Source of the DNA: Drosophila pseudoobscura | Taxonomy: Eukaryota; Arthropoda; Insecta; Diptera; Drosophilidae | Reading direction: 5' to 3' | DNA: 64,000 bases | Assembly (NCBI RefSeq): GCF_009870125.1 | Contig: NC_046683.1 | Coordinates: forward strand, 65,425,869-65,489,868 | Shown: in pieces, positions 13,901-25,200 of the stretch | How positions within the stretch are numbered: position 1 is the stretch's first letter | Layout of the letters: each line of letters starts with the position of its first letter | Made by a program: the position numbers and the translations under genes | Notes under the pieces: generated by a model | Told to the model about the DNA's origin: nothing | The model's input: only the letters and a program-made list of their open reading frames with translations | Database searches by the model: none

Positions 13901-16500
13901 TGGAGATACGCGGAGCAGCAGGAGCCGCAGGAGCCGCAGAGCAGCAAAAGCAGGAAACGGATGCGAGCCAAGTGCCATTGCCATTGCCAGTGCCATTGCC
14001 AGTGCCAGGGCTCGGCTTACTCGGCGTGTGCGTGTCCTTTGACGTCCGCCAAGTTGGCCATAAATCAGCCACAACTTTTGACGGAAATTCAAGACCTCAG
14101 GAGCCCGGCCAGAAGGAACTGAGCAGAACGCCAGCCAGGCGGAAAGGACTTCAAGACGGCAAGCTGAAATGAGCTGGAAAAGCCACAGATTTAAACATTT
14201 TTCCCCAGAATATGTATTTAAAGGTTTCGGAAACAAAACCACTTCGCAGCTCTTGCCAATCCTTCCAATGGTTGCTGCAGAATAAGCGACTCGATCTTGT
14301 TGGTTTATTTATTCACTTATTACTTAATTTTTTATCATACATGAATATTCTTTATCTATTTTTGAATTTTTTTTATTAAAGTTGTCGATTAAATTATTTT
14401 CAATTCATTTAATTATTTCATTAATTATATTTATTTTAATTTTTTATTTAATCTTTTCTATTTAATTTTATTTAATTTAATCGATTTAATTATTTTATTA
14501 TTCAATATTAATTAATATAATTATTTATTTAATTAATTATATTTAAATTTGTTTAAAATTATATTTTTAAATTTATTATAATTTAATTAGTTTAAATATT
14601 ATTTTTTTTTATTATTTATAATTTATTTTTTTTTTATTTATAATTTTAATTTGAATATTTTTGGTTCTCTTATATAATTTTTTGTTGTAATTTTTATTTT
14701 TATTTGTTATTGTTATGAATTATTTTTTGTTTCCCCTTTTCGTTTTTCTAGTCAAATGTTGCACCCAAAACTGTCATCCTTGCCATCCTTGGGACTACAG
14801 GGCACGGGACTGGCTCTGGGAATAAATCAATAATTTAAGTAAATGTTTTGTGGGCATCTGTGGCATATGTCTGGGTATCCGTGGAGATCCCCCGAATGCC
14901 GGCCGCATTCGTGCGAGTGTTGTAAGCCGGCAGATATGCACATAAATAAGTAAGCCTCGAGTGTTGGCCCACAGACAGGCACAGACAGAGTTCAAGCCGA
15001 TTTTGACCAATTGGCCAGTTCATAGATTTTTTTGTCGACCTCCCTTGGCTCTTGCTTACCTTCGTCTGGCATGGCCTGGCCCATTGTAGTGCTGTGTGGT
15101 CTGTGATTTAGCAAGCCCAAAAGACCGAAACCGTTTTCAAGCGTGGCAATCAGCACCTATCCTCCGTCCACATGCAGAGGCACGGACAGGGGCAGGGACA
15201 GGGGCACGGACCCACTGGGAGGACACCCCGAACGGGCTCCGAACTTGGCCTTCCGCCTTCGGATTTGGCTGCGGAAAAAAAACAGCTACCGGATGTTGTG
15301 CGCAACGAGCCGAGTCATGACATTTGCATAACAAATTCCAAATTTCATTCAGAAAGCTCCCCGGCGGCCTGGCTGGAAACATGTTTATTTTGGATCATTT
15401 CATTCGGCATTCGGATTACATACCATTCGGGGACTCCCCCATAATTAAGGATATATGTGTCAGAAATATCCAAAGCTCAAACGCTTGCCGCATGCCACAG
15501 GAAAATTTGCGAATTTTAAGCCGGCGAAACGCGGGCTCGAGGCCACCCAATGAGGGGAGGAATCAATGGGGCGGCGGAGGGTGGAGGTGGAAGCCTGCTT
15601 GGGTGCGTCTGGGTCTGGGTCTGGGTGCGTGTTCATCTTGTCGTAAAATCAAATCAGGGCCTCATCAACGACACAAAGTAACATTTTACAGTGGAACAGT
15701 GGAGTGTACGAGGGGCAGAATTTAATTGAGAAGAAAAATAGACGACCATATTTCAATTGAATACTCGGTTTTCACATACAAAAATTGTACAATTAAATAT
15801 ATTTAGCTTTGATTTTTAATATAAAATAAATAACTATAATATATATATATATATTTATATATAATATATAATATATTTTATTCAATTTGTAGCTCCATAT
15901 GCTAATTTTAATTGAAAATAAATATTATTTTTTTAAATGAGATTTAATTTAATTTTATAAAATATGTTCATATTAAGGGCAAAATCCAAGTAAAAATTTT
16001 TTATTTTCTTTTGTATTTTTTTCTCATTTTTTATTTATTTTAAATTTTGTTTATTGATAATTTCCCCCCCCAGGATATGGCATTCATGAGCGTCTCCACC
16101 AGTTTGGTACTTTTGCCCCACTGTGCCACTCGGCTTATAGGCAACACCTCCTAACGGTTGACTACGTAACCAAATGACTTACGGGGTTTTCGCCATGCCC
16201 CGTAACCCCCGAACAATTTGCCAGACGAGCGAGTGCGCGGGACTTTGAAGTCGCGTCGCCTGGCGGCACGCATAGGCCGTGCATTCAACAACTCGAGAGT
16301 CTGTTGTAATTTGTTTATTTGCTTCGGGAGATTCATGGTTTCTTTTTCGGCTTGTGTTGTCATACTGGGGGAAGGGGTAGGGGAACGGGAGGGGGGGACT
16401 CCTTCCTGTCGCATACGTGCCAGGATCTTCCTAGGGAATGAATCTGCGTGGGGGTTGTGGCAGTCAAAAATTGTAATTCAATTAGCTGCAAAAAGGCTCA
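3879..16500. other. Gene-poor intergenic region
   Basis: I find no supported protein gene, tRNA or rRNA here. Notable content is a (GA)n tract at 7894-7921, a (GT)n tract at 9784-9805, short telomere-unrelated simple repeats (for example alternating GGTTTC units near 13020-13050), and AT-rich low-complexity stretches at about 14300-14740 and 15760-16060. The longest ATG-started frame (8976-9521) has no recognisable domain. Since FMRFaR is transcribed leftward, this stretch may hold its promoter and upstream non-coding exons. Confidence 0.45.
7894..7921. repeat. (GA)n microsatellite
   Basis: About 14 uninterrupted GA dinucleotides, extended on the left by an imperfect GAGTGAGA. GA arrays bind GAGA factor/CLAMP-type proteins. 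If this arm is X-linked, such a tract could act as an MSL recognition element; that is inference only. Confidence 0.9.
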
Positions 16501-16637
16501 GGTGCACACGGCCACACGTGCCACCGAGGCTTGACACGGGTCAGCGATCAAGTGACAGTTTCCCAAGCCTTTTGCGGCAGGGTCCTTGGGGTGGCGGCGC
16601 GTGCTCCAGGTCCTCGGTGCCTGCTTCCTGCCGATGC

Positions 16638-16872
16638 TCAAAGACGTCGCTTGAGGACAGGCCCATCTCTCCCGTTCTGGGGCTGGGCCGGTACTTCTGC
16701 TGCAGGCCTTCCTGCAGGGCCCGGGCGTGGGCGTGGGCGGCCTGCCGGTCCACTTGGACTCTCCCCTTGGAGGTTCTTCTGCGAGAATAAAGAAGGACCG
16801 TCAGCGAAGGGATCTGTAGAAGCTGATCTGCCAATCTCTTACCTCGTCGAAGCTGACCTGCTTGCCTGGCAT
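16638..16872 (-). CDS. Candidate small two-exon gene, unidentified
   Basis: Exon 1 (16843-16872) reads MPGKQVSFDE from an ATG and ends in a strong donor, GAG|GTAAGA. After a 64-base intron (16779-16842, typical fly size) there is a clear acceptor TTCTCGCAG. Joining at the first AG in phase 0 gives a 56-residue Gly/Pro/Arg-rich protein that stops at 16638-16640. Using a downstream AG (CTCCAAG|GG) instead keeps phase 0 and enters another frame, open to a stop near 16541. That frame looks more protein-like (GRVQVDRQAAHAHARA, then KYRPSPRTGEM further on). The segment is clearly more GC-rich than its surroundings, and a minus-strand AATAAA lies at about 16315-16320. I do not recognise the product. 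It could be a real small gene or a chance exon pair. Confidence 0.35.
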
Positions 16873-16999
16873 TATTTTAAGTGAATTTTGTGTATTTTTT
16901 GGGGTTTTCCGAATGTTTTCTGTGTAAACACTGCCTGCCACATGTGGCAGCTCAAGCAAAGCAGCCACAGAGACAGAGACAGACACACAGCCATCTCAT

Positions 17000-19900
17000 T
17001 AGAGGATCTGCATTAGGCAAAGCCGCATCAAAGCGCTCGCCAAATGGCGCTGCTTTGCCCAGGGATAATCAATCAGAGTGGCTGCCCTGGCTCGGGGGGC
17101 TCTGCGGTGGCAGCCATGTGGCAAATGCGGCGGAAACAGCTCGCAAACTAGCTCCATAAATTTAAGCCCCGAATGGAGCGCCGCGCAAGTCGGCCGGAAG
17201 TATTTGTAGCTGCTCGCTCGCTGCAACCGGAAATACAAAACAAATTCCCCCAGAGACACAGACAAAGAAGCCTGGCAAGGGGGAGGAGGGCCAGAAGGGG
17301 CAGGAGGGGCAGTGGCAAGTGCAGAAGAAATTAATGAAACAAAACGAGAAATTGAAAGCCAAAAAGCTAACGAAAAGAGCTCTCGGCCAAGAACGAAAGT
17401 CGAACCGCTGATATGCTTCTGTTTTTTACGTGGAAATGCGTTGGAAAATGTGTGCAACGGAAGTGGGAAAATTGCAGCTCTCAAAGTAAATTGAATTTGG
17501 TGCAAACGTCTTTGAAATTTCCCCCGAACGAGGAGGAGGAGTACAAAACAATAAGAGCAAGACATTAATAATTCCCAGAGGTTCAAACTTCAAACGACAT
17601 ACTAAATTTTCCGAATGAACTTTTGCCTGATCTTCCCGCAGATTGGGCTCCAAAGGAAATGCCATTCCGATATTATGCTTTCCCGTTGATAGCCCTGCCT
17701 GGCGCAATCGCTTAATCCCACTGAATCGATTCCGAGAGCAGCCGCTCAAGGGGCCACCCAGCGAAGTGTATCCAAGCCGTGCTCCGGCGCGGCGGTTGCA
17801 GAGCAGACAAATGGCCATGGCAATGGCAATGGCAAAATGGCGCCACTTCCACATCCGTTGAGCAATAAACATTAATGCGCAATTAATGCCGGGTGTCTGT
17901 CTCGCGACGGGCTCCGTCTTCACTTGCCGTAATGCTGTCGTATTCCGGATTGCGTTGGCTTTGGGGTTTTGTCTCTCCCCCTCCACCCTCTCGCCTTGCA
18001 AATCCCTCCGTCTGTCTGCTGTTGCCTCATCTACGCTGTGATTAACGTTTGGCGCCCTGTCCCCGTCTCTCTCCCTGTCCCAGTCCCTGCCTTATGGCCA
18101 TTGAAATCAAGAGGGCAGGACAATGCAAACACGCTTATTTTTGGCCAGGCCTAGACAGACACTAACGTGGGCGGCAGGCATTTGAAGTGCCACAAAAGTT
18201 TTCCATTGATGGAGTATCTTCCGAGTGTCGACAGCTTGTTGGTAAGCTCGCCCCCGCCCTCGCCCCTCTCCCCTCTCCCTTTCCGTTGCATGTTTGCATT
18301 CTGGAATGCCTGCAACGCCTGAAATTCGTGTTCTTGCCACTTAAGATGCGGCAATGTCTGCATATGGCCCAAACAAATTTATAGCTTGTTTGTTCGCTCA
18401 TTCAATTCGGTTTTCGGTCGTTGTGTAAAACAATTTTCCACACGAAACACAACAAAAAAACACAAAAAAACACAAACCAAACCAAACCGAAGGGAAACTG
18501 TCTCGCTCGAGTGAATTTTATGTGTGGCACGTTTGGCAATAAATTTGCACGGGGGGGGCGTGGCGGTGGCGGTGGGTTTACAAAATGGCTGCTTAATCCA
18601 CCATTTGCCATTGAGATGCCGGAGATGGAGATGCTGATGGATTTATTTGGTCTGCGGTTAACACCTGTTTTTGGTGGTGCCTTTCCGTGGCCCGTGACCC
18701 GTGACCCGTGTCCTGTGACCCGTGAACCGTGTGTGTGCGGTAATTTGATGGGTTTTTCCCCTCTGAGGACACTTCATGTGCCTTCTGTGGTGTGAATGCC
18801 CCCGCTTCCTTAACCCCATCTCTGAAGCGGGCTCTGCCTTTGTCTCCCCCGCCCTGCCCCGCCCGGACAAAGCATTCGCAACATTTTGGTGTCATTTATA
18901 ACCCTTGGCCGAAACGACGAAACGATTTATTTTCCTTGATTTTCGTTTTTGTCTGGCGCCAGTCAAATTTTGATAAATGAACGCATTTCTAGCTTTTTGC
19001 ATACACTCCCCCCGCCCCCCCCTTCCCCTGTGGGGTTTTCTTTGGCACACATCTGGCAGCTGCATTTTTTCAGCTCCATTTGGCAGATGCCAAGGTTTGC
19101 TTTATCGCTTACCGCCCCATACGGAGGATCCATGTGCAGCGAAATCAAATCAAGGCTTGTAATGACAACAGACTGAATGTTGGATGCCACAAAAAATTAG
19201 TCCAGTCAACACGGGGGGGAAAAGGCACAAGGCGGAGGGCACAGGGCGGAGAGCGGAGGGTGGAGGGTGGAGGATGGAGGGCGGAGGGCGGAGAGAGTTT
19301 TGCCAACGTCAGTGCAAATACCGCAGTGGTTTTTATTGCCTTTCGTTTTGGGGATGGTGGGGATAGGATGGGTCCTGCAACAGCCGGCGCCTCCAAATTC
19401 CTCATGTGTGTGTCCCTGTATCTCTATGTGTGTCCCTGTATCTGTGTGTGTGTGTGTGTGTTTGTATTCCTGCCAGTGAAAAATTGCTGGCCTGTTTCCC
19501 ATTGATTTGATTGACACTTTTATTGACACACTGTTGTTGTTGTTGCTGTTGTTGTTGTTGTTGCTGGCCAAGGTTTTACGACCTGCCAATGAACGCGCAT
19601 CGAGGGGGTAAGGGCCAGAGCCAGAGCAAAAGCCTTTAGCCTTTAAGCCAAGATTCAATGAGCTGCTGGAACATTCTTTCATTTACAAATATGCGAACGC
19701 TTTTTATCGTCAATTGAAACTTTATTTTTTAATACTCCTCGCCCCACATCAATCGGCATCAAGGCAAAAATGGCCATCAAAAATCACAAATACGAGTATT
19801 ATTGCTGACCCAACACACGCTATGGGGTGCCTTTCGAGTGGAAAATATTTCTAATTTTGATGGGGTACTAGACCGTGTTAAGCTTTCGTTTTGCCTTGGG

Positions 19901-21260
19901 CTGCTGTGCTCTTTAAAGGCAGCGGCACCTGATGGACCTTGAAGACACCCCCCCAACCCCCCTCCCCTCGCACATTCCAAGTCCCTGCTGGTAAGTAAAA
20001 TGCTGGTCTCACCATGAATTTTCATGGTCGCAACTCAGTTTTTTTATGCGTGTGCCACCGGAACAATGGCCGGGCAATGAAGGCCACAGGGCACAGGGCC
20101 GCCCGAGAGTACCCATAAAGTATGACATTTGCTAGCCTTTTGTTTGGCATTAATCCATGGATCCTGGCAGGAACAGGAGCTCTAGATGTGGGCACCGCAA
20201 TCGCCTGGCAATTAATCAGGCTTCATTTTCACTTAATCGCGGCCATGATTTGCACGCAATATTGGCTCTATTACGGGTAGGAGTACGGGTACGGGTACGG
20301 GTACGGGTACGGGTACGAGTACATTCCATATATTTTAACAACGCTTGTGGTTTATTTAATTTTCATTAGCCGGGGGTCTTGGGGTCCTGGGGTCCCGGGG
20401 TCCTGGGGTCCTGGGGCTCTGGGGTCCATGAGGTAATCGACAAAACGCCCAAATTATTTTCGCCGGTCAGTTGGACGGAAATAAAAACTTATTTTAATAT
20501 TCGCCGCCTGGCAACTGGCAACTGGCATTTTCTCTCAGCAATTTATGGTCCCACTTCCCAGTCCTTGACTCTGGCAACTTAATTACGTATTTAAATTCCA
20601 ACTGTGCCGCCGAACAGCAGCAGAATCGCGATTGCGGTTGTCATGTTGCGAGCTGTCGTTATGAGAAAACATAAACAACATGGCGCCGCCGAGGCCAGGC
20701 CCGGTACAGGGGAAACCCTTTGTGCAAAACATGATAGCAGCCAACGATGACAAAGGAAAGCCTCCTTTTCACTCCTCAAGGCACCGCCCAATGTGCAGAT
20801 CTAAGCGACAGGCTACTGTGCGGCATGGCCAAGGCCACGAAGGCCTATTGAAACTTTTGAGTGGTCATTAACAGAATCTGTACGAAATCAGAGGGGACAT
20901 CATTTAATATTACACAACTCGTAAAAGAGGCGGAGCCCAGAGAAAAGACCAGACAGTAGTTTCGTTATTACGAAATATGCCGAAAAATACGAAATATGAA
21001 AATTAAAATAAGAAAAGATTTACAACATTCGTTGGTGGTTAGATGGGGGAATCCCTACTCGACGGAGAAAGTACAGTCGGAGAAAAAAAGGTTAGTGAAA
21101 CGAACACACATCTGCATGTGGCAGCGCCCCTCAGCCGGTTGGGCGGTGGCAGGCAGGGCGTAGCAGCCTTCTGCTGGTGCCACATGATGCTGCAGTAATT
21201 GCATATCAACGTCCAAATCCATGGAAAAACAACATCCGTATTTAATTAAATATTCCGTTG
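17000..21260. other. Intergenic, simple-sequence rich
   Basis: No supported gene. The stretch includes purine-rich GGAGGGC repeats at about 19215-19295, a (GT)n tract at 19443-19461, an ACGGGT hexamer array at about 20280-20320, and a GGGGTCCTG-type array at about 20371-20427. Open frames here overlap one another on both strands and show no domain. Confidence 0.45.
20277..20320 (+). repeat. (GGGTAC)n hexamer array
   Basis: About six near-perfect copies of a GGGTAC hexamer. A similar array recurs at about 55893-55936 inside a Shab intron, and a related GTACGGGGT array occurs at about 62919-62968. Confidence 0.85.
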
Positions 21261-21374
21261 TAACACACAAAAATAGGAATTCATTAGTACTTAAAAATAA
21301 ATGCATTCAAATGCAAATAAATATAAAACATCTTAGAATAATTTAATAAATATTTTATTTTTAGAGGAAATTTA

Positions 21375-21555
21375 TTTTTACAGCTTCCAAAGCCGGTATT
21401 AATTTTTAAATTAGGTGATGTGCTTTCAAATATATATTTCATCTTTAAATGAAATTTATTTAAATCAAATTTGTCCATATTAATGCAAAAATATAAGGGA
21501 AAAAACTTTCTTTTTACAATTTCCCAAGCCCGATATTAATTATTAAATTAGTTGT
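21375..21555. repeat. Two diverged tandem units, period about 136 bp
   Basis: The block starting at 21375 (TTTTTACAGCTTCCAAAGCC, then GGTATTAAT and AAATTAG) recurs at 21511 as TTTTTACAATTTCCCAAGCC followed by CGATATTAAT and AAATTAG. The two units sit in an AT-rich stretch directly left of the DINE-1 copy. Confidence 0.6.
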
Positions 21556-21560
21556 TATAT

Positions 21561-22240
21561 TCAAAATGAGGAGTATAGGGGTATATTCGATTTGTGGTGA
21601 ACATGGATGTGTGTATCGTCCGAGCCGATTGAGCCCTGTCTGTCCTTCCCTATGAGCGCCTACTGCTCAAAGACTATAAGAGCCAGAGCAACGACATTTT
21701 ATATCCAGACTTCTGAGATATGTCACTGTTACGAGAATAAATCAAAACTTTGCCCCGCCCACTTCCGCCCACACAAACGGCGAAAATCTGTGGCGTCCAC
21801 AAAAAGATACGAGAAAACTGAGAACGCCGAATAGTAGAGAATTACCATATCTTCTAGACTGCAAAATCTGAACTAGATCGTATAATTATTGTAGCCAGAA
21901 TGCTGAAAACAATTTCATTCTTTCTCGCTCTATCTCTGTCTAACACACACGTTTCGTGGTCGGCTTAGCCTATTGCTGAAATTGAGTTCCTAGATCTCAG
22001 AGACTATAAGAGCTAGAGCAACCAAATTTGGTATCCACACTCCTGGGATATCGGACCTACACGAGTTTGTTTCGAAATTTCGTCACACCCCCTGCCGCCC
22101 CCACAAAAGGAACAAAAGGACACGCTCAGACTGTTTTTCTGTCTCTCTCCCACGCACTCTTTGTCGTGTCTGCCGGAGGAGAGCCATACTGACTCAGTAT
22201 TGGGTATAAATGTAGAGTTGCGGTCGCAGCCGCAACTCCC
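21561..22240 (+). mobile_element. DINE-1/Helentron-like element copy
   Basis: The segment contains landmarks I associate with Drosophila DINE-1 (INE-1) elements. They are ATTTGTGGTGAACATGGATG, GATTGAGCCCTGTCTGTCC, CTCAAAGACTATAAGAGCC, CTGAACTAGATCGTATAATT, and a second copy of the 'actataagag' block near 22000. Blocks shared with 42516-42627 and 44604-44692 show this is a dispersed family within the window itself. Here the left block runs straight into the CGAGCCGATTGAGCC block, which indicates a small internal deletion relative to the other copy. There is no transposase or Rep/helicase frame, so it is non-autonomous. It ends with a perfect 9-bp stem hairpin at 22215-22238. Confidence 0.75.
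22215..22238 (+). repeat. Perfect hairpin at DINE-1 3' end
   Basis: GAGTTGCGG and CCGCAACTC form a perfect 9-bp stem around a 6-base TCGCAG loop. A short GC-rich stem-loop near the 3' terminus is characteristic of Helitron/Helentron elements. Confidence 0.85.
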
Positions 22241-25200
22241 TTGGCTTTTTTTTCTCCCGCTGTAGGAAATCATAATTAATTAAGCTATTAAAACCACATT
22301 GATTGCCGCATTCAGTGCGTAATAAAAATTAAACTGACGTTTAGTGGGGGGTGGGGGAGGGGGTCTTTGTGCCCCATAAACCCCACTAATATTAATTTCA
22401 TCAATTTCACTTAAGTGAAAATATGACAGGCTAATATTCGGTAGGTAATTTTGTGGCGAATATATGTCGATTATTTATTCCATTGTGCAGTGTTCCCATT
22501 GTTCAAGGCTCCACTATATTCCCGCGGTAGTTCTAATGGCTTTTTTGTGCTGAAAAGTACATACCATCGGGCGCCCTTCAAGCCAGAAACAGCAGCCATC
22601 TTTACTCTCAATTTCAAAGAAATATGCAGCGAGGAATAAATAATAGAGTGCTCCCCTTTCCTCCTCCCATCACGAAGCTACTTCTTCAATCGGCACTCTG
22701 CCACATTAATCCTGGGGGACGGGGGGCTGTTTCCATTTGCCGGAAACACCTCCCAGCCAGGGGCGAGGGGGAGTCCTTTCCACATATGAAATTAGTTGTC
22801 TGGCAAAGGCATTACACGCACATTAGGAGCGGTACGGCGGTACCTCATCGCATCTGCATAAATTTGGGGGCTGGGGCTGTTGGTTGGCTTTTACGATTCT
22901 CTGTCTGCCTGCAATTTGGTCTTTCGTTGCGGCCCTAATTTACGCGGGGACCGACTCGGCTCCCCGCTCCGTTCCCTATTGATTTATTAAGGCCTGTATT
23001 GTAGGCCCCCCCCCCCCCCCCATTCACGCCCTCTCATAACTGTGTGTGTGTGCGTGGCTGTGTGGGTGGGTGCGTGTACGTTTGAGTCATTCATTGTTCG
23101 CTCACGCATTTGGCTGCCTTCCACGTTTTATGGCCTCCCCCCCACCACGACCCCGACCCCAGGCCCGGCTTTTCCTTCCGCGACTCGGGGCATTGATTCA
23201 TGGTAAATTTATGCAAATTGCCCAGTATTCCGTTTTCCCTGGCAGAGAAACTCCACCTCCATATCCTCGACTTTTGGCTTCTAAAAATAGACAAGGCGCC
23301 CCAAAACCACGCCCGTTGATTAGCCGAACCCGAAAAGGCAAAAGAAGAGAAATGAGAGTTGCCTTTCGGTCTTTGCCTTTCAATTAAATGGTTAATTGCT
23401 TGCAGCTTTTACCAGCTGCATGCAGCTTGACAGCCCTGGCGGTCTGCGGGCAGCAGACACACAGGGCGTATACGTCATATGTATTTTGCTCGCATCAATG
23501 GCTCGGGAATGGAGTTGGCAGAACTTTTGATTGCTATCGCGGCGTCTGTCTCCTGTCATGGCAGTGTGGGCATGGGGGGTGGGAGGTTTAGTGCTATTCT
23601 GGGATGTGTGTGTGTTCGTGGCCAGAATATTCTTGGCCCAGAAAAGCTTGGAAAACTGAAGGCAAAACTTGATGACGTGGACAACTAGGGTTTTGCTTTT
23701 GGGTTCCTTCAAGAGCTGAAGGTCAATATACTCCACGCTCTCAAGCACTTTGTTTATGTATGTGTCTCCTGTGTGTCTCTGGTGTGTGAGTGTGTGTGTG
23801 GGTGTGGGGGTTGTGTTTTTGTGCTTCCACTTAGAAAATGTTCGCGTCATTCGGTATCCAGCGGATTCTGACAATCTTTGCGGTTGTAAAATCAATTCCC
23901 TTTGCACTTTCCACCACCTCCGCTGCCACTGCCACTGGCACCGATGAGATGCATTGAGCGATGACTAAATCCGTGCTTGCCCCGCATATTGACACGCCAA
24001 CAAAGGGGATGAGCGGAGTGTAGAGATGTCCTGACATTCTCAAGTTCTCTGGGGAAATGCTGGAGAAAAACAAAGCGAAACGAAACGAAACGCTCAAAGC
24101 TACAGCGTAATGTAATTACAAAAATGAAATACGAGACACTTGACCCAGATTCTTGTCCCTCTCCGTGTCCCTCTCCGTGTCCGTGTCCCTGTGGCCGGGA
24201 CACCAAACAAGTGACTGCCGGACAAAGGATAAAAAGGTTTTCTTTTGCGCCTTTTCTAATATGGTTTCCAATGAAATCCTGCAGGAAGAAGTAGAATTAT
24301 TGCACGGCTTGCAATATACTCCACGCACCCCCCCTCCGCCCCCATAACCCACCCGTTGTTGGCCATAAAGTGGGCTAGCAAACGAGAGCGAAAGAGCCTT
24401 TTACGTGCAACGCTCCGCCGCAAATGGAAAGTTACGCAGTAGAGGGCGGACCCGTCATAACTTCTGCTCCAAGCCGGAGCCGGAGCCGGAGGCAGGGACT
24501 GGGGCAACTTCACTCCCATTTTGGTGCACACACTCAGACATTCGCAGAGGTACATAAATCAAATGTTGCCTTGAAGTTGGCCCAGATAAACGAATGAAAC
24601 TATATACGGCCAAAGCCGAGGCGCCAATAAAAGAAGTGGAGCCCAAAAGGTGACTCGTGATCGATGGGCGGTTACCCTGGAAGAGGAGACCGAAGACCGA
24701 AGAGGAGGAGAGGCTTGCCTGTACAGGCTGATGGTTTCCACCAGGACATCAATAGCACTTCCAACCGAAGCTATAGACCTCCACGGACCACGCCATGAAA
24801 CCGTATCTATGGGTTCTACAGGACCCTGCAACGAAGAGCTGTTGGAGCAGCTCGAACTGCAGCTTCGAATCCTCCGAAATCATTGTATAAAGACCACTAG
24901 GACACTAGGCCTAGCCAGAAGCCCCACAGGGAGCGCCCCGAAATGCTTCCCCATTGAATATGCCACAAACTACAGGGTGTCCAAGTGCTGGGGGAGTAAT
25001 TTGTTGTGCGAAAAACAAAACTAAAATTACATGCATACTCCATGAAGAGGAAGGATACTCGCATTTCGGGGACTGCGCCTCGAGGCGCCACAAAACGCGA
25101 GTCGTGTGTTGCGGCCTGTGAGGCTTCAGCTTCGGTGAAAAATATGCAAAAGTTTTTGCCCTGCCCCCGAATATAGATTGCATTTCCGAGTGGCTGCCCC

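Noticed and set aside
13627-13971. Minus frame whose first residues resemble a signal peptide
   Set aside because: The start is TTG, and the Leu/Cys-rich beginning comes from a GCAGCAGGAGCCGCAG repeat.
14300-14740. AT-rich stretch considered as another tandem array
   Set aside because: I could not find a repeating unit beyond TTTAATT-type low complexity.
24650-25024. Plus frame with a Glu/Leu-rich, mildly protein-like stretch
   Set aside because: Starts at GTG, no acceptor or donor pairing, no recognisable family; left as unexplained sequence.
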